NCBI RefSeq assembly: GCF_020404845.1
Contig: NZ_JAIOJZ010000011.1
Location: 62,001 to 126,000 of the forward strand
DNA: 64,000 bases
Source: Streptomyces hyderabadensis
GTDB lineage: Bacteria; Actinomycetota; Actinomycetes; Streptomycetales; Streptomycetaceae
Direction: 5' to 3'
This document shows, in pieces, positions 49,921-58,844 of this stretch. Every line of letters starts with the position of its first letter. Within the stretch, counting starts at the first letter, position 1. Under the pieces are notes generated by a model that did no database searches, was not told the origin of the DNA, and saw nothing but the letters and a program-made list of their open reading frames with translations. Both the position numbers and the translations under genes were made by a program.

Positions 49921-51588
49921 TCACCCCGTGCGCCGTGCCAGCCGCAGTCCGATGTCCGCCAGGAACCGCAGGGTGGGGTCCGCCAGGTCGACGCCGAACA
50001 GCTCCCGGGCCCGCCGCAGCCGGTACCGCAGGGTGTTCGGATGCACGTTCAGCCGCCCGGCGGCCGTGCCCGTGTCACCGAACGCGTCGAGGTAGGCGGC
50101 GACGGACGCGCCGTACTCCGAGCCGTGGGCCCGGTCGTGCTCCACCATCGCGTGCACGGGGCCCGACAGGCTCTCCCACAACGGCGCGATCCGGTCGAGC
50201 ACCCGCAGCGCGGACACCTCGGGAACCAGTTCGCCGAACGCCGCCCCCGCGGACCCCACGTCCGCGGCCGGCAGCCGCGCGGCCCGCTCCGCCAGCACCC
50301 GCACCACCAGCTCCGCGGCCTCGCGCGACGCCGGCAGCCGCGACAGGTCGGCGGTCACCGGGCCGACGCCCGCGAACACCACACCGCGCGGCACCGAGCG
50401 AGCGGCCGCCAGCAGGGCACGCGCCGGGTCCGTCTCGTCCTCGCCCGCCGGAAGCAGCACGTACAGCCGTCGCCCGGACCGTGCCGTCACACAGCCCGGC
50501 CGGTACGCCGCGGCCTGCAGCGCGAGCACGTCCAGCACCCGCTCCTCGGCGGTGCCGCCCGGCGCCGCGGCGGGCACGCCGCGCAGCTCCCGGCGGTCGT
50601 ACGCCTCCGCGACCATCACCGTGTACGGCCGCCCCGGCGCGAGCCCGGCCTCGTGCGCCACGCGCGCCGCCTGCCCGCTCCCGTCGAGCAGTGCGCGCAC
50701 CGCGCTCTCCCGTGCCCTGGCCGCGGCCCGGCCCCAGGTCTGGTGGTGGGACAGGTGCGGCACGGCGGCCCGCGCCGCGGTGTGCAGCGCCGCCGCCGCG
50801 TCCTCGGCAAGGGGCCGTCCGTCGGCGGCCGCCCAGAGCGACCCGAGGACCTCCGACCCGTGGCGCACCGCGACGGCCAGCCGTTCCGCGTACCGCTCGT
50901 CGGCGGGCAGACGTACGACGCCGTCGGTGCTCCACAGGGCCTGGAAGAAGCCGCTCTCCCGCAGTTCGTCCACCCGCCAGCGGGGCACCTCCTGTCCGAG
51001 GATCGTCAGCCTGCGCATCGGATCGGGCTCATGGTCCATCCGCGAGTAGGCGAGCACCCGTGACTGGGGGTCCTCGATCGTGATCGCGCCGCCGACCAGG
51101 GCCGCCACGGTGTTGGCGAGCCCCGGCAGATCGCCGAGGCGCAGGCCCTCCACCCCGGCCGGGCCGGCCGGGACGCTGTGCGCCAGAGCGGTGCGCAGCT
51201 GGCCCAGCACCTCCGTCCAGCCCTGGCCCGGCCGCCGGGTGAGCAGCGCCGTACGCCCCGATGCGGCCGCCTCCAGCAGCGCGGTCCGCGGCCCGCGAGC
51301 ACCGCGTCTGAGCACCACGGCCGCGGCGCCGGCCCGGTCGGCACCGCGCAGCACGTCGATCGCCTCCGGTGAGGCGACGTCCACGCCGACCGCGAGCAGG
51401 ATCAGTCCGGACGCAGCCCAGCTGCCGTCGTCCCGCTCCTCGCCCGGGTCGTGCAGCACCACGTCGGCCACCGGCACCCGGGCGCCGCGCGGCGCGACGA
51501 CGACATCCAGCATTCCGGGGGCGATCAGGGCGAGGATCTGCTCCAGCGAAGGTCCGCCGTCGGGCCGGTTCGGTTCCTGTGTGGCCAT
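49921..51588 (-). CDS. PucR family transcriptional regulator
   Basis: A 555-aa regulator. The C-terminal PucR HTH is distinct (DTGTAAGRLNVHPNTLRYRLRRARELFGVDLADP, about residues 505-540). The middle has GGDEF-like/CdaR-type folds (YTVMVAEAYDRRELRG, RLYVLLPAGEDE) and the N-terminal 200 residues a PucR ligand domain. PucR proteins usually respond to nitrogen-rich metabolites such as purines, amino acids or polyamines. Located upstream of the PLP decarboxylase (211 bp apart), so it may control it. The ATG at 51588 has GGAGG only 1 nt upstream. Confidence 0.85.
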   Translation of the reverse strand: MATQEPNRPDGGPSLEQILALIAPGMLDVVVAPRGARVPVADVVLHDPGEERDDGSWAASGLILLAVGVDVASPEAIDVLRGADRAGAAAVVLRRGARGPRTALLEAAASGRTALLTRRPGQGWTEVLGQLRTALAHSVPAGPAGVEGLRLGDLPGLANTVAALVGGAITIEDPQSRVLAYSRMDHEPDPMRRLTILGQEVPRWRVDELRESGFFQALWSTDGVVRLPADERYAERLAVAVRHGSEVLGSLWAAADGRPLAEDAAAALHTAARAAVPHLSHHQTWGRAAARARESAVRALLDGSGQAARVAHEAGLAPGRPYTVMVAEAYDRRELRGVPAAAPGGTAEERVLDVLALQAAAYRPGCVTARSGRRLYVLLPAGEDETDPARALLAAARSVPRGVVFAGVGPVTADLSRLPASREAAELVVRVLAERAARLPAADVGSAGAAFGELVPEVSALRVLDRIAPLWESLSGPVHAMVEHDRAHGSEYGASVAAYLDAFGDTGTAAGRLNVHPNTLRYRLRRARELFGVDLADPTLRFLADIGLRLARRTG

Positions 51589-51644
51589 GCCTCCATCATC
51601 GTCGGCGGCCGCGGGGGCCTGACGGGCGGCGTACGGCCGGGTGG

Positions 51645-51965
51645 CTACTGTCCGGGGGACGGCATCCGGACGACCGCGGTACCCGCGTCCAGATCCACGG
51701 TCGTCCGGTTCGGCGGCGCCCCGTCGTCCTCGTCGTCCGGCATCACCAGGGCCGACTGCCGTTCCTTGAGCTCGTTCTGCTTGCCCGGGGACAGGCTCGC
51801 GTGCAGTTGCTCGAACCCGGTCGCGGAGATCTGGCCCTGACGCGCACCGTTGCGCCACGGCAGCGCTCCGGCCCGGCCCGCGCGCAACAGCAACTGGTCG
51901 ACGAAGGCCAGCAGGGTCAGCGCGACGACCAGCCCGGGCAGGGTCATGAAGAAGGCGAACTGCAT
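51645..51965 (-). CDS. Small membrane protein (DUF6191-like)
   Basis: A 106-aa protein with one N-terminal membrane helix (FAFFMTLPGLVVALTLLAFVDQ) and a soluble tail containing QISATGFEQLHASLSPGKQNELKER, a pattern I associate with a small Streptomyces family of unknown function (DUF6191). It ends 56 bp before the PucR start, same strand. Confidence 0.7.
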   Translation of the reverse strand: MQFAFFMTLPGLVVALTLLAFVDQLLLRAGRAGALPWRNGARQGQISATGFEQLHASLSPGKQNELKERQSALVMPDDEDDGAPPNRTTVDLDAGTAVVRMPSPGQ

Positions 51966-52020
51966 GCCTCAGTGTCCCCCGTCGCGCTCCCCGCCCACAA
52001 CCTCCCGGCCGCCGGTCCCC

Positions 52021-52869
52021 TCAGTGCCCGGTCCGGAGCGCGGCGTCCAGGAACGGGCGGATCAGCGCGCGCGGGGCGTCGGCGAGGTGGACCAGGCTGA
52101 CCGGGCTCGGCGGTGCGCCGGTCAGCGGCACGAAGCGCAGGGCCGGGTGCCGGGTGCGGCGCCGGGCGACTTCGGGGACGATGCCGATGCCGCGGTCGGC
52201 GGCCACCGATTCCAGCCACTCGTCGTAGTTGGCCGTCTCGACGATCCGCTCCGGGCGCTGGTCGGCCGGCCACGACCAGGGGCCGGTGGTGCCACTGACC
52301 GTGTTCACCACGAGCGGCCAGTGCCGCACGTCGGACCAGGCCAGCCGGCCGCGGCCGACGAGTGCGCTGTGCTCGGAGCACACGGCGGTGCGCGGCTCGT
52401 CGGCCAGGCGCACGCTGCGCGCCCCCTTCGGCAGTGCGACGTCCCCGCGGACCAGGGCGATGTCCACGGTGTGCTGCCGCAGTGCCTGACCCGGATCGTC
52501 GGTCCGGACCAGGGCGACGGAGGCGCCCGTGCTCTCCTCGAAGCGGCTGACGGTGCGCTGGGCCCAGGGGTCCGGCAGCAGCCAGCTGAAGCCGAGCCGC
52601 AGGGTGACACGGTGGCTCACCACCGCGAGGGCCTCGTCCAGCGCCGCGAGCACCCGCTCGGCGTGCGCCAGGAACTCGGCGCCGGTTTCGGTCAGCTCGA
52701 CGTGGCGCGAGGACCGCTCCAGCAGCCGCACGTGCAGCCTGTCCTCCAGCTGTGCGACGGTGCGGCTCAACGCCGGCTGGGTGATCACAAGCTCCTCGGC
52801 GGCCCGGGAGAACGAGCGGAGCCGGGCCACTCGGGAGAAGGCCCGCAGGTGCCGCAGCTCGACGTCCAT
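52021..52869 (-). CDS. LysR family transcriptional regulator
   Basis: A 282-aa protein with N-terminal HTH (LRHLRAFSRVARLRSFSRAAEELVITQPALSRTVAQLEDRLHVRL) and a LysR effector domain (LRLGFSWLLPDP, DIALVRGDVALP). The ATG at 52869 follows GGAG. Divergent from the MFS gene at 53000, 130 bp apart; it likely controls the MFS-nitronate monooxygenase pair. A weak ATGC-N7-GCAT dyad lies in the gap. Confidence 0.9.
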   Translation of the reverse strand: MDVELRHLRAFSRVARLRSFSRAAEELVITQPALSRTVAQLEDRLHVRLLERSSRHVELTETGAEFLAHAERVLAALDEALAVVSHRVTLRLGFSWLLPDPWAQRTVSRFEESTGASVALVRTDDPGQALRQHTVDIALVRGDVALPKGARSVRLADEPRTAVCSEHSALVGRGRLAWSDVRHWPLVVNTVSGTTGPWSWPADQRPERIVETANYDEWLESVAADRGIGIVPEVARRRTRHPALRFVPLTGAPPSPVSLVHLADAPRALIRPFLDAALRTGH

Positions 52870-52999
52870 GTCTCCGGCACCCCCTCCCTCATTCATGCCT
52901 GGGACGCATAGTGACAGCGTAACCGGCATTTCACAGCCGTGCGCGGGAGGCCTAGCGTCCAAGGCGTCCCCGCGAACTCAGCCAGGAAGGTGCCCAGTC

Positions 53000-54226
53000 G
53001 TGAAGCCGCCCGCAGCCGCGCAGTCACCGACGAGCCGTGGGGCCGCGCCCCCACCGCCCGGCCCGCGCACTCCGTCGCCCTGGTGGACCGTCGCCCGGAC
53101 GGCGGCCGCCATGGCCGCGGCCATGGGAGTCGGCCGGTTCGTCTACACCCCGATCCTGCCCCTCATGCACGAGCAGGCCGGAGTCTCCGCCTCGCTGGGG
53201 GCGGACCTGGCCACCGCGAACTTCCTCGGTTACCTCGCCGGCGCCCTGATCGGCATCGCCGCCCCCGCCCTCGTACGGTCCGCGACGGCGCTGCGGGGCT
53301 CGCTCGTCCTGCTCGTGGCGACGCTGGCGCTGATGCCGCTCGCATCGGACGGCACCGCCTGGTTCGCCCTGCGCCTGGTGGCCGGGGCCGCCAGCGCCCT
53401 GGTCTTCGTGGCAGCCGTCGGCGTGCTGCTCTCGCGCCTGCGGGCCCACGCCCACCACCTGGCCGGCTGGGCCTTCGGCGGGGTCGGTGCCGGGATCGCA
53501 CTGTCCGGCCTGCTGGTCCTCGCCGTACAGGCCGCCTCCACCTGGCAGGCCGCCTGGTGGACCTGCGCGGCGCTCGCCGCCCTCCTCACCGCGCTCGCCT
53601 GGCCGCTCGCCGGGCCGTCCGACGGCGCCACGTCCGCGACCGGCGTCCCGGCCCGACGGCCCCGTACCCATCGCTGGTTCCTCGCCCTGCTCGCCAGCTA
53701 CACCTTCGAGGGGATCGGCTACATCATCGCCGGTACCTTCCTGGTCGCCGCGATCCAGCAGGACGTGGGCGGACGGCTCGGCAGCGGCGCCTGGGTGGTG
53801 GTCGGTCTCGCCGCGCTGCCCTCCTGCGCGCTGTGGACCCGGCTGGCCCGCCGGTGGTCCCGGCCCGCGCTCCTGCTCGCCTCGCTGACCATCCAGGCCG
53901 CCGGGATCGCCCTGCCCGCCCTGCTCGGCGGCGCCCTGCCGGCGCTGGTCTCCGCGGTCCTGTTCGGCGCCACCTTCATGGGGGTGAGCACCATCGCCCT
54001 GTCCATCGGCAGCCATCTCCAAGTGCCCCGCTCCGTGGCCCTGCTGACCGCCGGGTACGGCATCGGCCAGATCCTCGGTCCGCTGCTCGCCGCGCCGCTG
54101 CTGCAGCACGGCTACCGGCAGGCGCTCCTGCTCGGCAGCGCGATGGTCGTCGTGGCCGCAGCCGCCTCCGCCGCGGTCTGCGTCCGCTTCCCGCACCACC
54201 TCGGCCCCGCACCCACCACCGCCTGA
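53000..54226 (+). CDS. MFS transporter (YbfB/YjiJ family)
   Basis: A 408-aa, 12-helix major facilitator. The first helix contains ARTAAAMAAAMGVGRFVYTPILPLM, characteristic of the YbfB/YjiJ group (GxGRFxYTPxLP). A second half begins near residue 215 (HRWFLALLASYTFEGIGYIIAGTFL). It starts at GTG 53000 behind AGGAAGG. Substrates in this group are mostly unknown small organic molecules. The next gene, a nitronate monooxygenase-like enzyme, begins 14 bp after the stop, so they form an operon. Confidence 0.88.
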   Translation: MKPPAAAQSPTSRGAAPPPPGPRTPSPWWTVARTAAAMAAAMGVGRFVYTPILPLMHEQAGVSASLGADLATANFLGYLAGALIGIAAPALVRSATALRGSLVLLVATLALMPLASDGTAWFALRLVAGAASALVFVAAVGVLLSRLRAHAHHLAGWAFGGVGAGIALSGLLVLAVQAASTWQAAWWTCAALAALLTALAWPLAGPSDGATSATGVPARRPRTHRWFLALLASYTFEGIGYIIAGTFLVAAIQQDVGGRLGSGAWVVVGLAALPSCALWTRLARRWSRPALLLASLTIQAAGIALPALLGGALPALVSAVLFGATFMGVSTIALSIGSHLQVPRSVALLTAGYGIGQILGPLLAAPLLQHGYRQALLLGSAMVVVAAAASAAVCVRFPHHLGPAPTTA

Positions 54227-54240
54227 GACCAGGAGTCGAC

Positions 54241-55296
54241 ATGAGCGCCCTGCTGTCCGACCTCGGAGCAGACCTTCCCCTCGTCGCGGCCCCCATGGCC
54301 GGGGGTCCGAGCACCCCCGCGCTGGTGACCGCCGCCGCCCGGGCGGGCGGCCTCGGCTTCCTCGCCGGCGGGTACCGGACCGCACCGGCCCTCGCCGAAC
54401 AGATCCGCACCACCCGCGCCGCGGGCGTCCCGTTCGGCGTCAACCTGTTCGTCCCGAACCCGGTCCCCATCTCCGCGGCCGCGTACGGGAGTTACGTACG
54501 CGCGATCCGGCCCGAGGCCGAGCGCTACGGCGTCACCCTGCCCGCACACCCCCTGGAGGACGACGACCACTGGACGGACAAGATCGACCTGCTCGTCTCC
54601 GACCCCGTCCCCTGGGTGTCCTTCACCTTCGGCATCCCCGGCCCTCCGGTCGTCAAGGCGCTGCGCAGGGCCGGCAGCACCGTGCTGCAGTGCGTCACCT
54701 CGGCCGACGAGGCACGCCGGGCCGCCGCGGCCGGCGTCGACGTGCTCGTCGTCCAGGCACCGGCGGCCGGCGGCCACTCGGCCACCCTCACCCCCGCGCG
54801 GCCACCGCGGCCGGTCCGCCTCACCGACCTGATCGCCTCCGTACGCCGCGCCGTGGCCCTGCCCGTCGTCGCCACCGGCGGCATCACCACAGCCGCTGAC
54901 GTCGCCACGGCGCTGGCCGCGGGGGCCGAGGCCGCCATGGTCGGCACCGCCCTGCTGCGCACCCACGAGAGTGGGGCCTCCGCCCCGCACAAGGCGGCCC
55001 TGGTCGACCCGGCCTTCACCGCGACCACCGTCACCCGCGCCTTCACCGGGCGCCCCGCGCGCGCCCTGCGCAATCACTTCACCGACCACTACGACCCCGT
55101 CGCCCCGCTCGGCTATCCCGCCCTGCACCACCTCACCGGCCCGCTCCGCAGGGCCGCGACCGCGGCAGGCGACACCCGCCTGATCCACCTGTGGGCCGGA
55201 ACCGGCCACCGGCAGGCCGCGGCCGAACCCGCCGCCGACACCTTCGACCGCCTCGCCGGGCGGATCCCGACGTGCCGCGACTCACCTGCCGGATGA
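54241..55296 (+). CDS. Nitronate monooxygenase-like FMN enzyme
   Basis: A 351-aa TIM-barrel FMN protein of the nitronate monooxygenase/2-nitropropane dioxygenase family: LPLVAAPMAGGPSTPALVTAAARAGGLGFLAGGY at the N-terminus, CVTSADEARRAAAAGVDVLVVQAPAAGGH, VVATGGITTAADVATALAAGAEAAMVGTALL and the C-terminal TRAFTGRPARALRN. It oxidises nitronates such as propionate 3-nitronate with O2; the physiological substrate is not certain. Start at ATG 54241 behind CAGGAG. Operon with the MFS gene. Confidence 0.9.
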   Translation: MSALLSDLGADLPLVAAPMAGGPSTPALVTAAARAGGLGFLAGGYRTAPALAEQIRTTRAAGVPFGVNLFVPNPVPISAAAYGSYVRAIRPEAERYGVTLPAHPLEDDDHWTDKIDLLVSDPVPWVSFTFGIPGPPVVKALRRAGSTVLQCVTSADEARRAAAAGVDVLVVQAPAAGGHSATLTPARPPRPVRLTDLIASVRRAVALPVVATGGITTAADVATALAAGAEAAMVGTALLRTHESGASAPHKAALVDPAFTATTVTRAFTGRPARALRNHFTDHYDPVAPLGYPALHHLTGPLRRAATAAGDTRLIHLWAGTGHRQAAAEPAADTFDRLAGRIPTCRDSPAG

Positions 55297-55332
55297 CGCA
55301 CCGTCGGCTTCCCTTCCCGGCGCCACCCCGTA

Positions 55333-55536
55333 GGCTGGCAGAGCAGCTGGTTCGCCCCGTCAGCCAGGCGGGGTGTCGCAAGAGGGAACCCGGTGGGAAT
55401 CCGGGACTGCCCCGCAGCGGTGAGCGGGAACGACCGCCGTCACACGCACTGGGCCCGAGGTACCGGGCCCGGGAAGCGACGGCCAGTAGGAGCCCTGACG
55501 TCGTCAGGACACGCCCGCGAGTCCGAAGACCTGCCA
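55333..55536 (+). ncRNA. Cobalamin (B12) riboswitch
   Basis: The core consensus is present in order: GGGAACCCGGTGGGAATCC, then GACTGCCCCGCAGCGGT, AGCGGGAACG, CACTGGGCCC, CGGGAAGCGACGGCCAGTAGG and the B12 box GCGAGTCCGAAGACCTGCC (55517-55535). TGGCAG at 55336-55341 pairs with CTGCCA at 55531-55536 to close the structure. It sits in the leader of metE, so high cobalamin should switch off this B12-independent methionine synthase. Confidence 0.95.
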
Positions 55537-55543
55537 ACTGCCC

Positions 55544-55565
55544 GCGTGCGGACCGATCCGTACGC
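55544..55565 (+). promoter_or_regulatory. Expression-platform hairpin after the B12 box
   Basis: GCGTGCGGA pairs with TCCGTACGC (one G-U) around CCGA, starting 8 nt after the riboswitch closing stem. It may be the regulated terminator or part of an alternative fold. There is no U-tract. The 155 nt from here to metE hold no gene. Confidence 0.45.
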
Positions 55566-55720
55566 GGACATCCCGGTGACCTCGAGGGCGGGTCGGCGTA
55601 CACATCGGACGGAGCGACCGGGCTTGTGCCGCGCGGCTCGTGGCCGTCCGGTTCGTCACTCCTTCGCGCTCTCGTCCCGTCGCCGGGATCTCAGGGATTC
55701 ATCTCGCGAAGGAGATCTCC

Positions 55721-58039
55721 GTGACAGCGAAGTCGGCAGCCGCGGCGGCACGGGCCACCGTGTACGGCTATCCCCGCCAGGGCCGCAACCGTGAACTGAA
55801 GAAGGCCGTCGAGGGCTACTGGCAGGGGCGGGTCGGCGCCGACGCCCTCCGGTCGACCGCCGCCGGGCTGCGGCGGAGCACCTGGCGTCAGCTCGCCGAC
55901 GCGGGCCTCCACGAGGTGCCCACCGGTGACTTCTCGTACTACGACCACGTCCTCGACACGACCGTCATGGTGGGCGCGATCCCGAAGCGGCACCGCGCGG
56001 CCGTCGACGCCGACGCGCTCGGCGGCTACTTCGCCATGGCCCGGGGCACCCAGGAGGTCGCGCCGCTGGAGATGACCAAGTGGTTCGACACCAACTACCA
56101 CTACCTGGTCCCCGAGCTGGGCCCCGGCACCGTCTTCACGGCCGACTCCGCCAAGCAGGTGGCCGAGCTGACCGAAGCCCTCGCTCTCGGGCTGAGCGCA
56201 CGGCCCGTGCTGGTCGGCCCCGTCACCTACCTCCTCCTGGCCAAGCCCGCCCCCGGCGTGCCCGCCGGCTTCGAACCGCTGACGCTGCTGGAGGCGCTGC
56301 TGCCCGTGTACGCCGAGGTGCTCGCCGACCTGCGGGCGGCCGGGGCCGAGTGGGTGCAGCTCGACGAGCCCGCACTGGTGCAGGACCGCACCCCGGCCGA
56401 ACTGCAGGCCGCCGAGCGCTGCTACCGCGTGCTCGGCGGCCTCACCGACCGGCCGAAGCTGCTCGTGGCCTCCTACTTCGACCGGCTCGGCGACGCGCTT
56501 CCCGTCCTGGCCAAGGCACCGGTCGAAGGGCTCGCCCTGGACTTCACCGGGGCGGCCGCGGCCAACCTCGACGCACTCGCCGCGGTCGGCGGGCTGCCCG
56601 GCAAGCGACTGGTCGCCGGCGTCGTCGACGGCCGCAACGTCTGGATCAACGACCTGTCGAAGTCCCTGTCCACTCTCGGTACCCTCCTCGGACTCGCCGA
56701 CCGGGTCGACGTGGCCGCCTCCTGCTCGCTGCTGCACGTGCCGCTCGACGCGTCCGCCGAGCGGGACGTCGAGCCGCAGATCCGGCGCTGGCTGGCCTTC
56801 GCCCGGCAGAAGACCGCCGAGGTCGTCACGCTCGCCGAGGCGCTCGCCCGGGGCACCGGCTCCGTCACCGCCGAACTCGCCGCCAACCGGGCCGACCTGG
56901 CCTCCCGTGCGGGATCGCCGATCACCCGCGACCCGGCCGTACGAGCCCGCGCCGCGGCCGTGACGGACGCCGACACCCGCCGCTCGCAGCCGTACGCCGA
57001 ACGGAGCGCGGCCCAACGCGCCCGTCTCGGACTGCCGTTGCTGCCCACCACGACCATCGGCTCCTTCCCGCAGACCGGCGGACTCCGCCGGGCCCGCGCG
57101 GACCTGCGCGCGGGCCGCCTCGGCACCGGCGGCTACGAGGAGCGCATCGAGGCGGAGATCCAGGAGGTGATCTCCTTCCAGGAGACGACCGGCATCGACG
57201 TCCTGGTGCACGGCGAGCCCGAACGCAACGACATGGTCCAGTACTTCGCCGAACAGCTCACCGGCTGCCTCGCCACCCGGCACGGCTGGGTCCAGTCCTA
57301 CGGCACCCGCTACGTCCGTCCGCCGATCCTGGCCGGGGACGTCTCCCGGCCCGAGCCGATGACGGTGCGCTGGACCTCCTACGCCCAGTCGCTGACCGAG
57401 CGCCCCGTCAAGGGCATGCTCACCGGGCCGGTCACCATGCTCGCCTGGTCCTTCGTCCGCGACGACCAGCCCCTCGCCGACACCGCCCGCCAGGTCGCCC
57501 TCGCCCTGCGCGACGAGGTCGCCGACCTGGAGGCGGCCGGGACGGCGGTCATCCAGGTCGACGAGCCCGCGCTGCGCGAGACCCTACCGCTGCGGGCCGC
57601 CGACCGTGCGGCGTACCTGGCGTGGGCCACCGAGGCCTTCCGGCTCACCACCACCGGAGTGCGTCCGGACACCCAGATCCACACCCACATGTGCTACGCC
57701 GAGTTCGGTGACATCGTGCAGGCGATCGACGACCTCGATGCCGACGTCATCAGCCTGGAGGCCGCCCGCTCCCACATGCAGGTCGCCCGCGAACTCGCCG
57801 CCCACGGCTACCCCCGCGAGGCCGGACCGGGGGTCTACGACATCCACTCCCCGCGCGTCCCCGGCGCCGACGAGGCCGCGGACCTGTTGCGCACCGGTCT
57901 GAAGGCGATCCCCGCGGAACGGTTGTGGGTCAATCCCGACTGCGGCCTGAAGACGCGCGGCTGGCCCGAGACCCGTGCCGCGCTGGAGAACCTGGTCGCC
58001 GCCGCCCGCACCGTCCGGAGTGAGCTGCCCGCCTCCTGA
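55721..58039 (+). CDS. metE: Cobalamin-independent methionine synthase
   Basis: A 772-aa protein. It transfers a methyl group from 5-methyltetrahydropteroyl-glutamate to homocysteine. The N-terminal half starts [20 protein letters not shown] and the catalytic half has [38 protein letters not shown], zinc ligands in THMCYAEF and [14 protein letters not shown] 55721 is used because AAGGAG precedes it at good spacing; upstream in-frame codons lie in the leader. Controlled by the cobalamin riboswitch in its leader. Followed by a strong hairpin. Confidence 0.96.
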   Translation: MTAKSAAAAARATVYGYPRQGRNRELKKAVEGYWQGRVGADALRSTAAGLRRSTWRQLADAGLHEVPTGDFSYYDHVLDTTVMVGAIPKRHRAAVDADALGGYFAMARGTQEVAPLEMTKWFDTNYHYLVPELGPGTVFTADSAKQVAELTEALALGLSARPVLVGPVTYLLLAKPAPGVPAGFEPLTLLEALLPVYAEVLADLRAAGAEWVQLDEPALVQDRTPAELQAAERCYRVLGGLTDRPKLLVASYFDRLGDALPVLAKAPVEGLALDFTGAAAANLDALAAVGGLPGKRLVAGVVDGRNVWINDLSKSLSTLGTLLGLADRVDVAASCSLLHVPLDASAERDVEPQIRRWLAFARQKTAEVVTLAEALARGTGSVTAELAANRADLASRAGSPITRDPAVRARAAAVTDADTRRSQPYAERSAAQRARLGLPLLPTTTIGSFPQTGGLRRARADLRAGRLGTGGYEERIEAEIQEVISFQETTGIDVLVHGEPERNDMVQYFAEQLTGCLATRHGWVQSYGTRYVRPPILAGDVSRPEPMTVRWTSYAQSLTERPVKGMLTGPVTMLAWSFVRDDQPLADTARQVALALRDEVADLEAAGTAVIQVDEPALRETLPLRAADRAAYLAWATEAFRLTTTGVRPDTQIHTHMCYAEFGDIVQAIDDLDADVISLEAARSHMQVARELAAHGYPREAGPGVYDIHSPRVPGADEAADLLRTGLKAIPAERLWVNPDCGLKTRGWPETRAALENLVAAARTVRSELPAS

Positions 58040-58056
58040 GCGCCCAACCCTCAGGC

Positions 58057-58084
58057 CCGGGCACGGGCGCGGCACCGTGCCCGG
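58057..58084. terminator. Hairpin terminator between metE and the OsmC gene
   Basis: A perfect 10-bp stem (CCGGGCACGG with CCGTGCCCGG) and 8-nt loop in the 69-bp gap between convergent genes. Confidence 0.75.
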
Positions 58085-58108
58085 TGCCGCGCGGTCCCCG
58101 CACGCGTG

Positions 58109-58552
58109 TCAGGCGTCGGTGACCGTCGTGGTCACCGGTGTGCCGATCTCGACGGTCCGGCTCACGGTGCAGAGCCGGTCGTGGGAGGCCTTGACCGCGC
58201 GGGGCAGGATCGCGCGGGCGCGCTCGGCCCCCTCCTCGTCGTCCGGGAAGGCCACCGTGAACGCGACCTCGAGGTTCGTCATGCGGTTGCCCAGGTCGTC
58301 GACGACCTTGTCGCCCCTGACCGTCACGGAGAACCGGGTGGGCTCGGCGTGGCGGCCGGTGGCGGCATCGACGTCCACGGCCGTGCAGCCGCCGATCGCG
58401 GCCAGGAACAGCTCGACGGGGGTGAACCCGCTGTCCTGGCCGCCGTCCGGGGCCGTGCCGAAGGCGATCGATCCGCCGCGGGCGTTGGTCGCCACGTACT
58501 GGCCGCTGCTGGTGCGTTCGACGACGACGGAACGCTCCGAGTGTTCGCTCAT
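58109..58552 (-). CDS. OsmC family protein
   Basis: A 147-aa OsmC/Ohr-fold protein with the two active cysteines in context (LFLAAIGGCTAVDVDA and HDRLCTVSRTVE). Members are thiol peroxidases that reduce organic hydroperoxides, though many OsmC-like proteins have unknown substrates. ATG 58552 begins MSEHSERSV; the longer frame upstream has no homology. Divergent from the flavin monooxygenase at 58845 with a 292-bp gap. Confidence 0.88.
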   Translation of the reverse strand: MSEHSERSVVVERTSSGQYVATNARGGSIAFGTAPDGGQDSGFTPVELFLAAIGGCTAVDVDAATGRHAEPTRFSVTVRGDKVVDDLGNRMTNLEVAFTVAFPDDEEGAERARAILPRAVKASHDRLCTVSRTVEIGTPVTTTVTDA

Positions 58553-58736
58553 GCCGTTCACATTAGTCACGGCCGGGGTCGGGCGCCCCCTCCCCCGCCC
58601 CGTCTTCGGCGCGCAGCAGACCGTCCTCCTCGTCGCCGACTGCACCACCCGGCGGGCGGGCCGCGTCTTCCTCGTGGCGGCGCGCCGGATCTGTCAGAGC
58701 GATGTCGGTGCCCGCGTCGGCGCCGTGCAGGGGCGC

Positions 58737-58784
58737 TGTCGGCGGCTGTCGGTGGGATGTCGGCGGCTCGTCGGCGGCGGCTGG
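58737..58784. repeat. Imperfect GTCGGCGGCT repeats
   Basis: Four degenerate copies of a GTCGGCGGCT-like decamer lie in the 292-bp gap between the OsmC gene and the TetX-like gene, ending about 60 bp before the latter. No gene or clear promoter was found in this gap. Confidence 0.4.
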
Positions 58785-58844
58785 CACCTTTCGGGAGGTG
58801 GCCGGCCGGAGCCAACCGGACGGCCCGATACCGAAGGAGTCACC

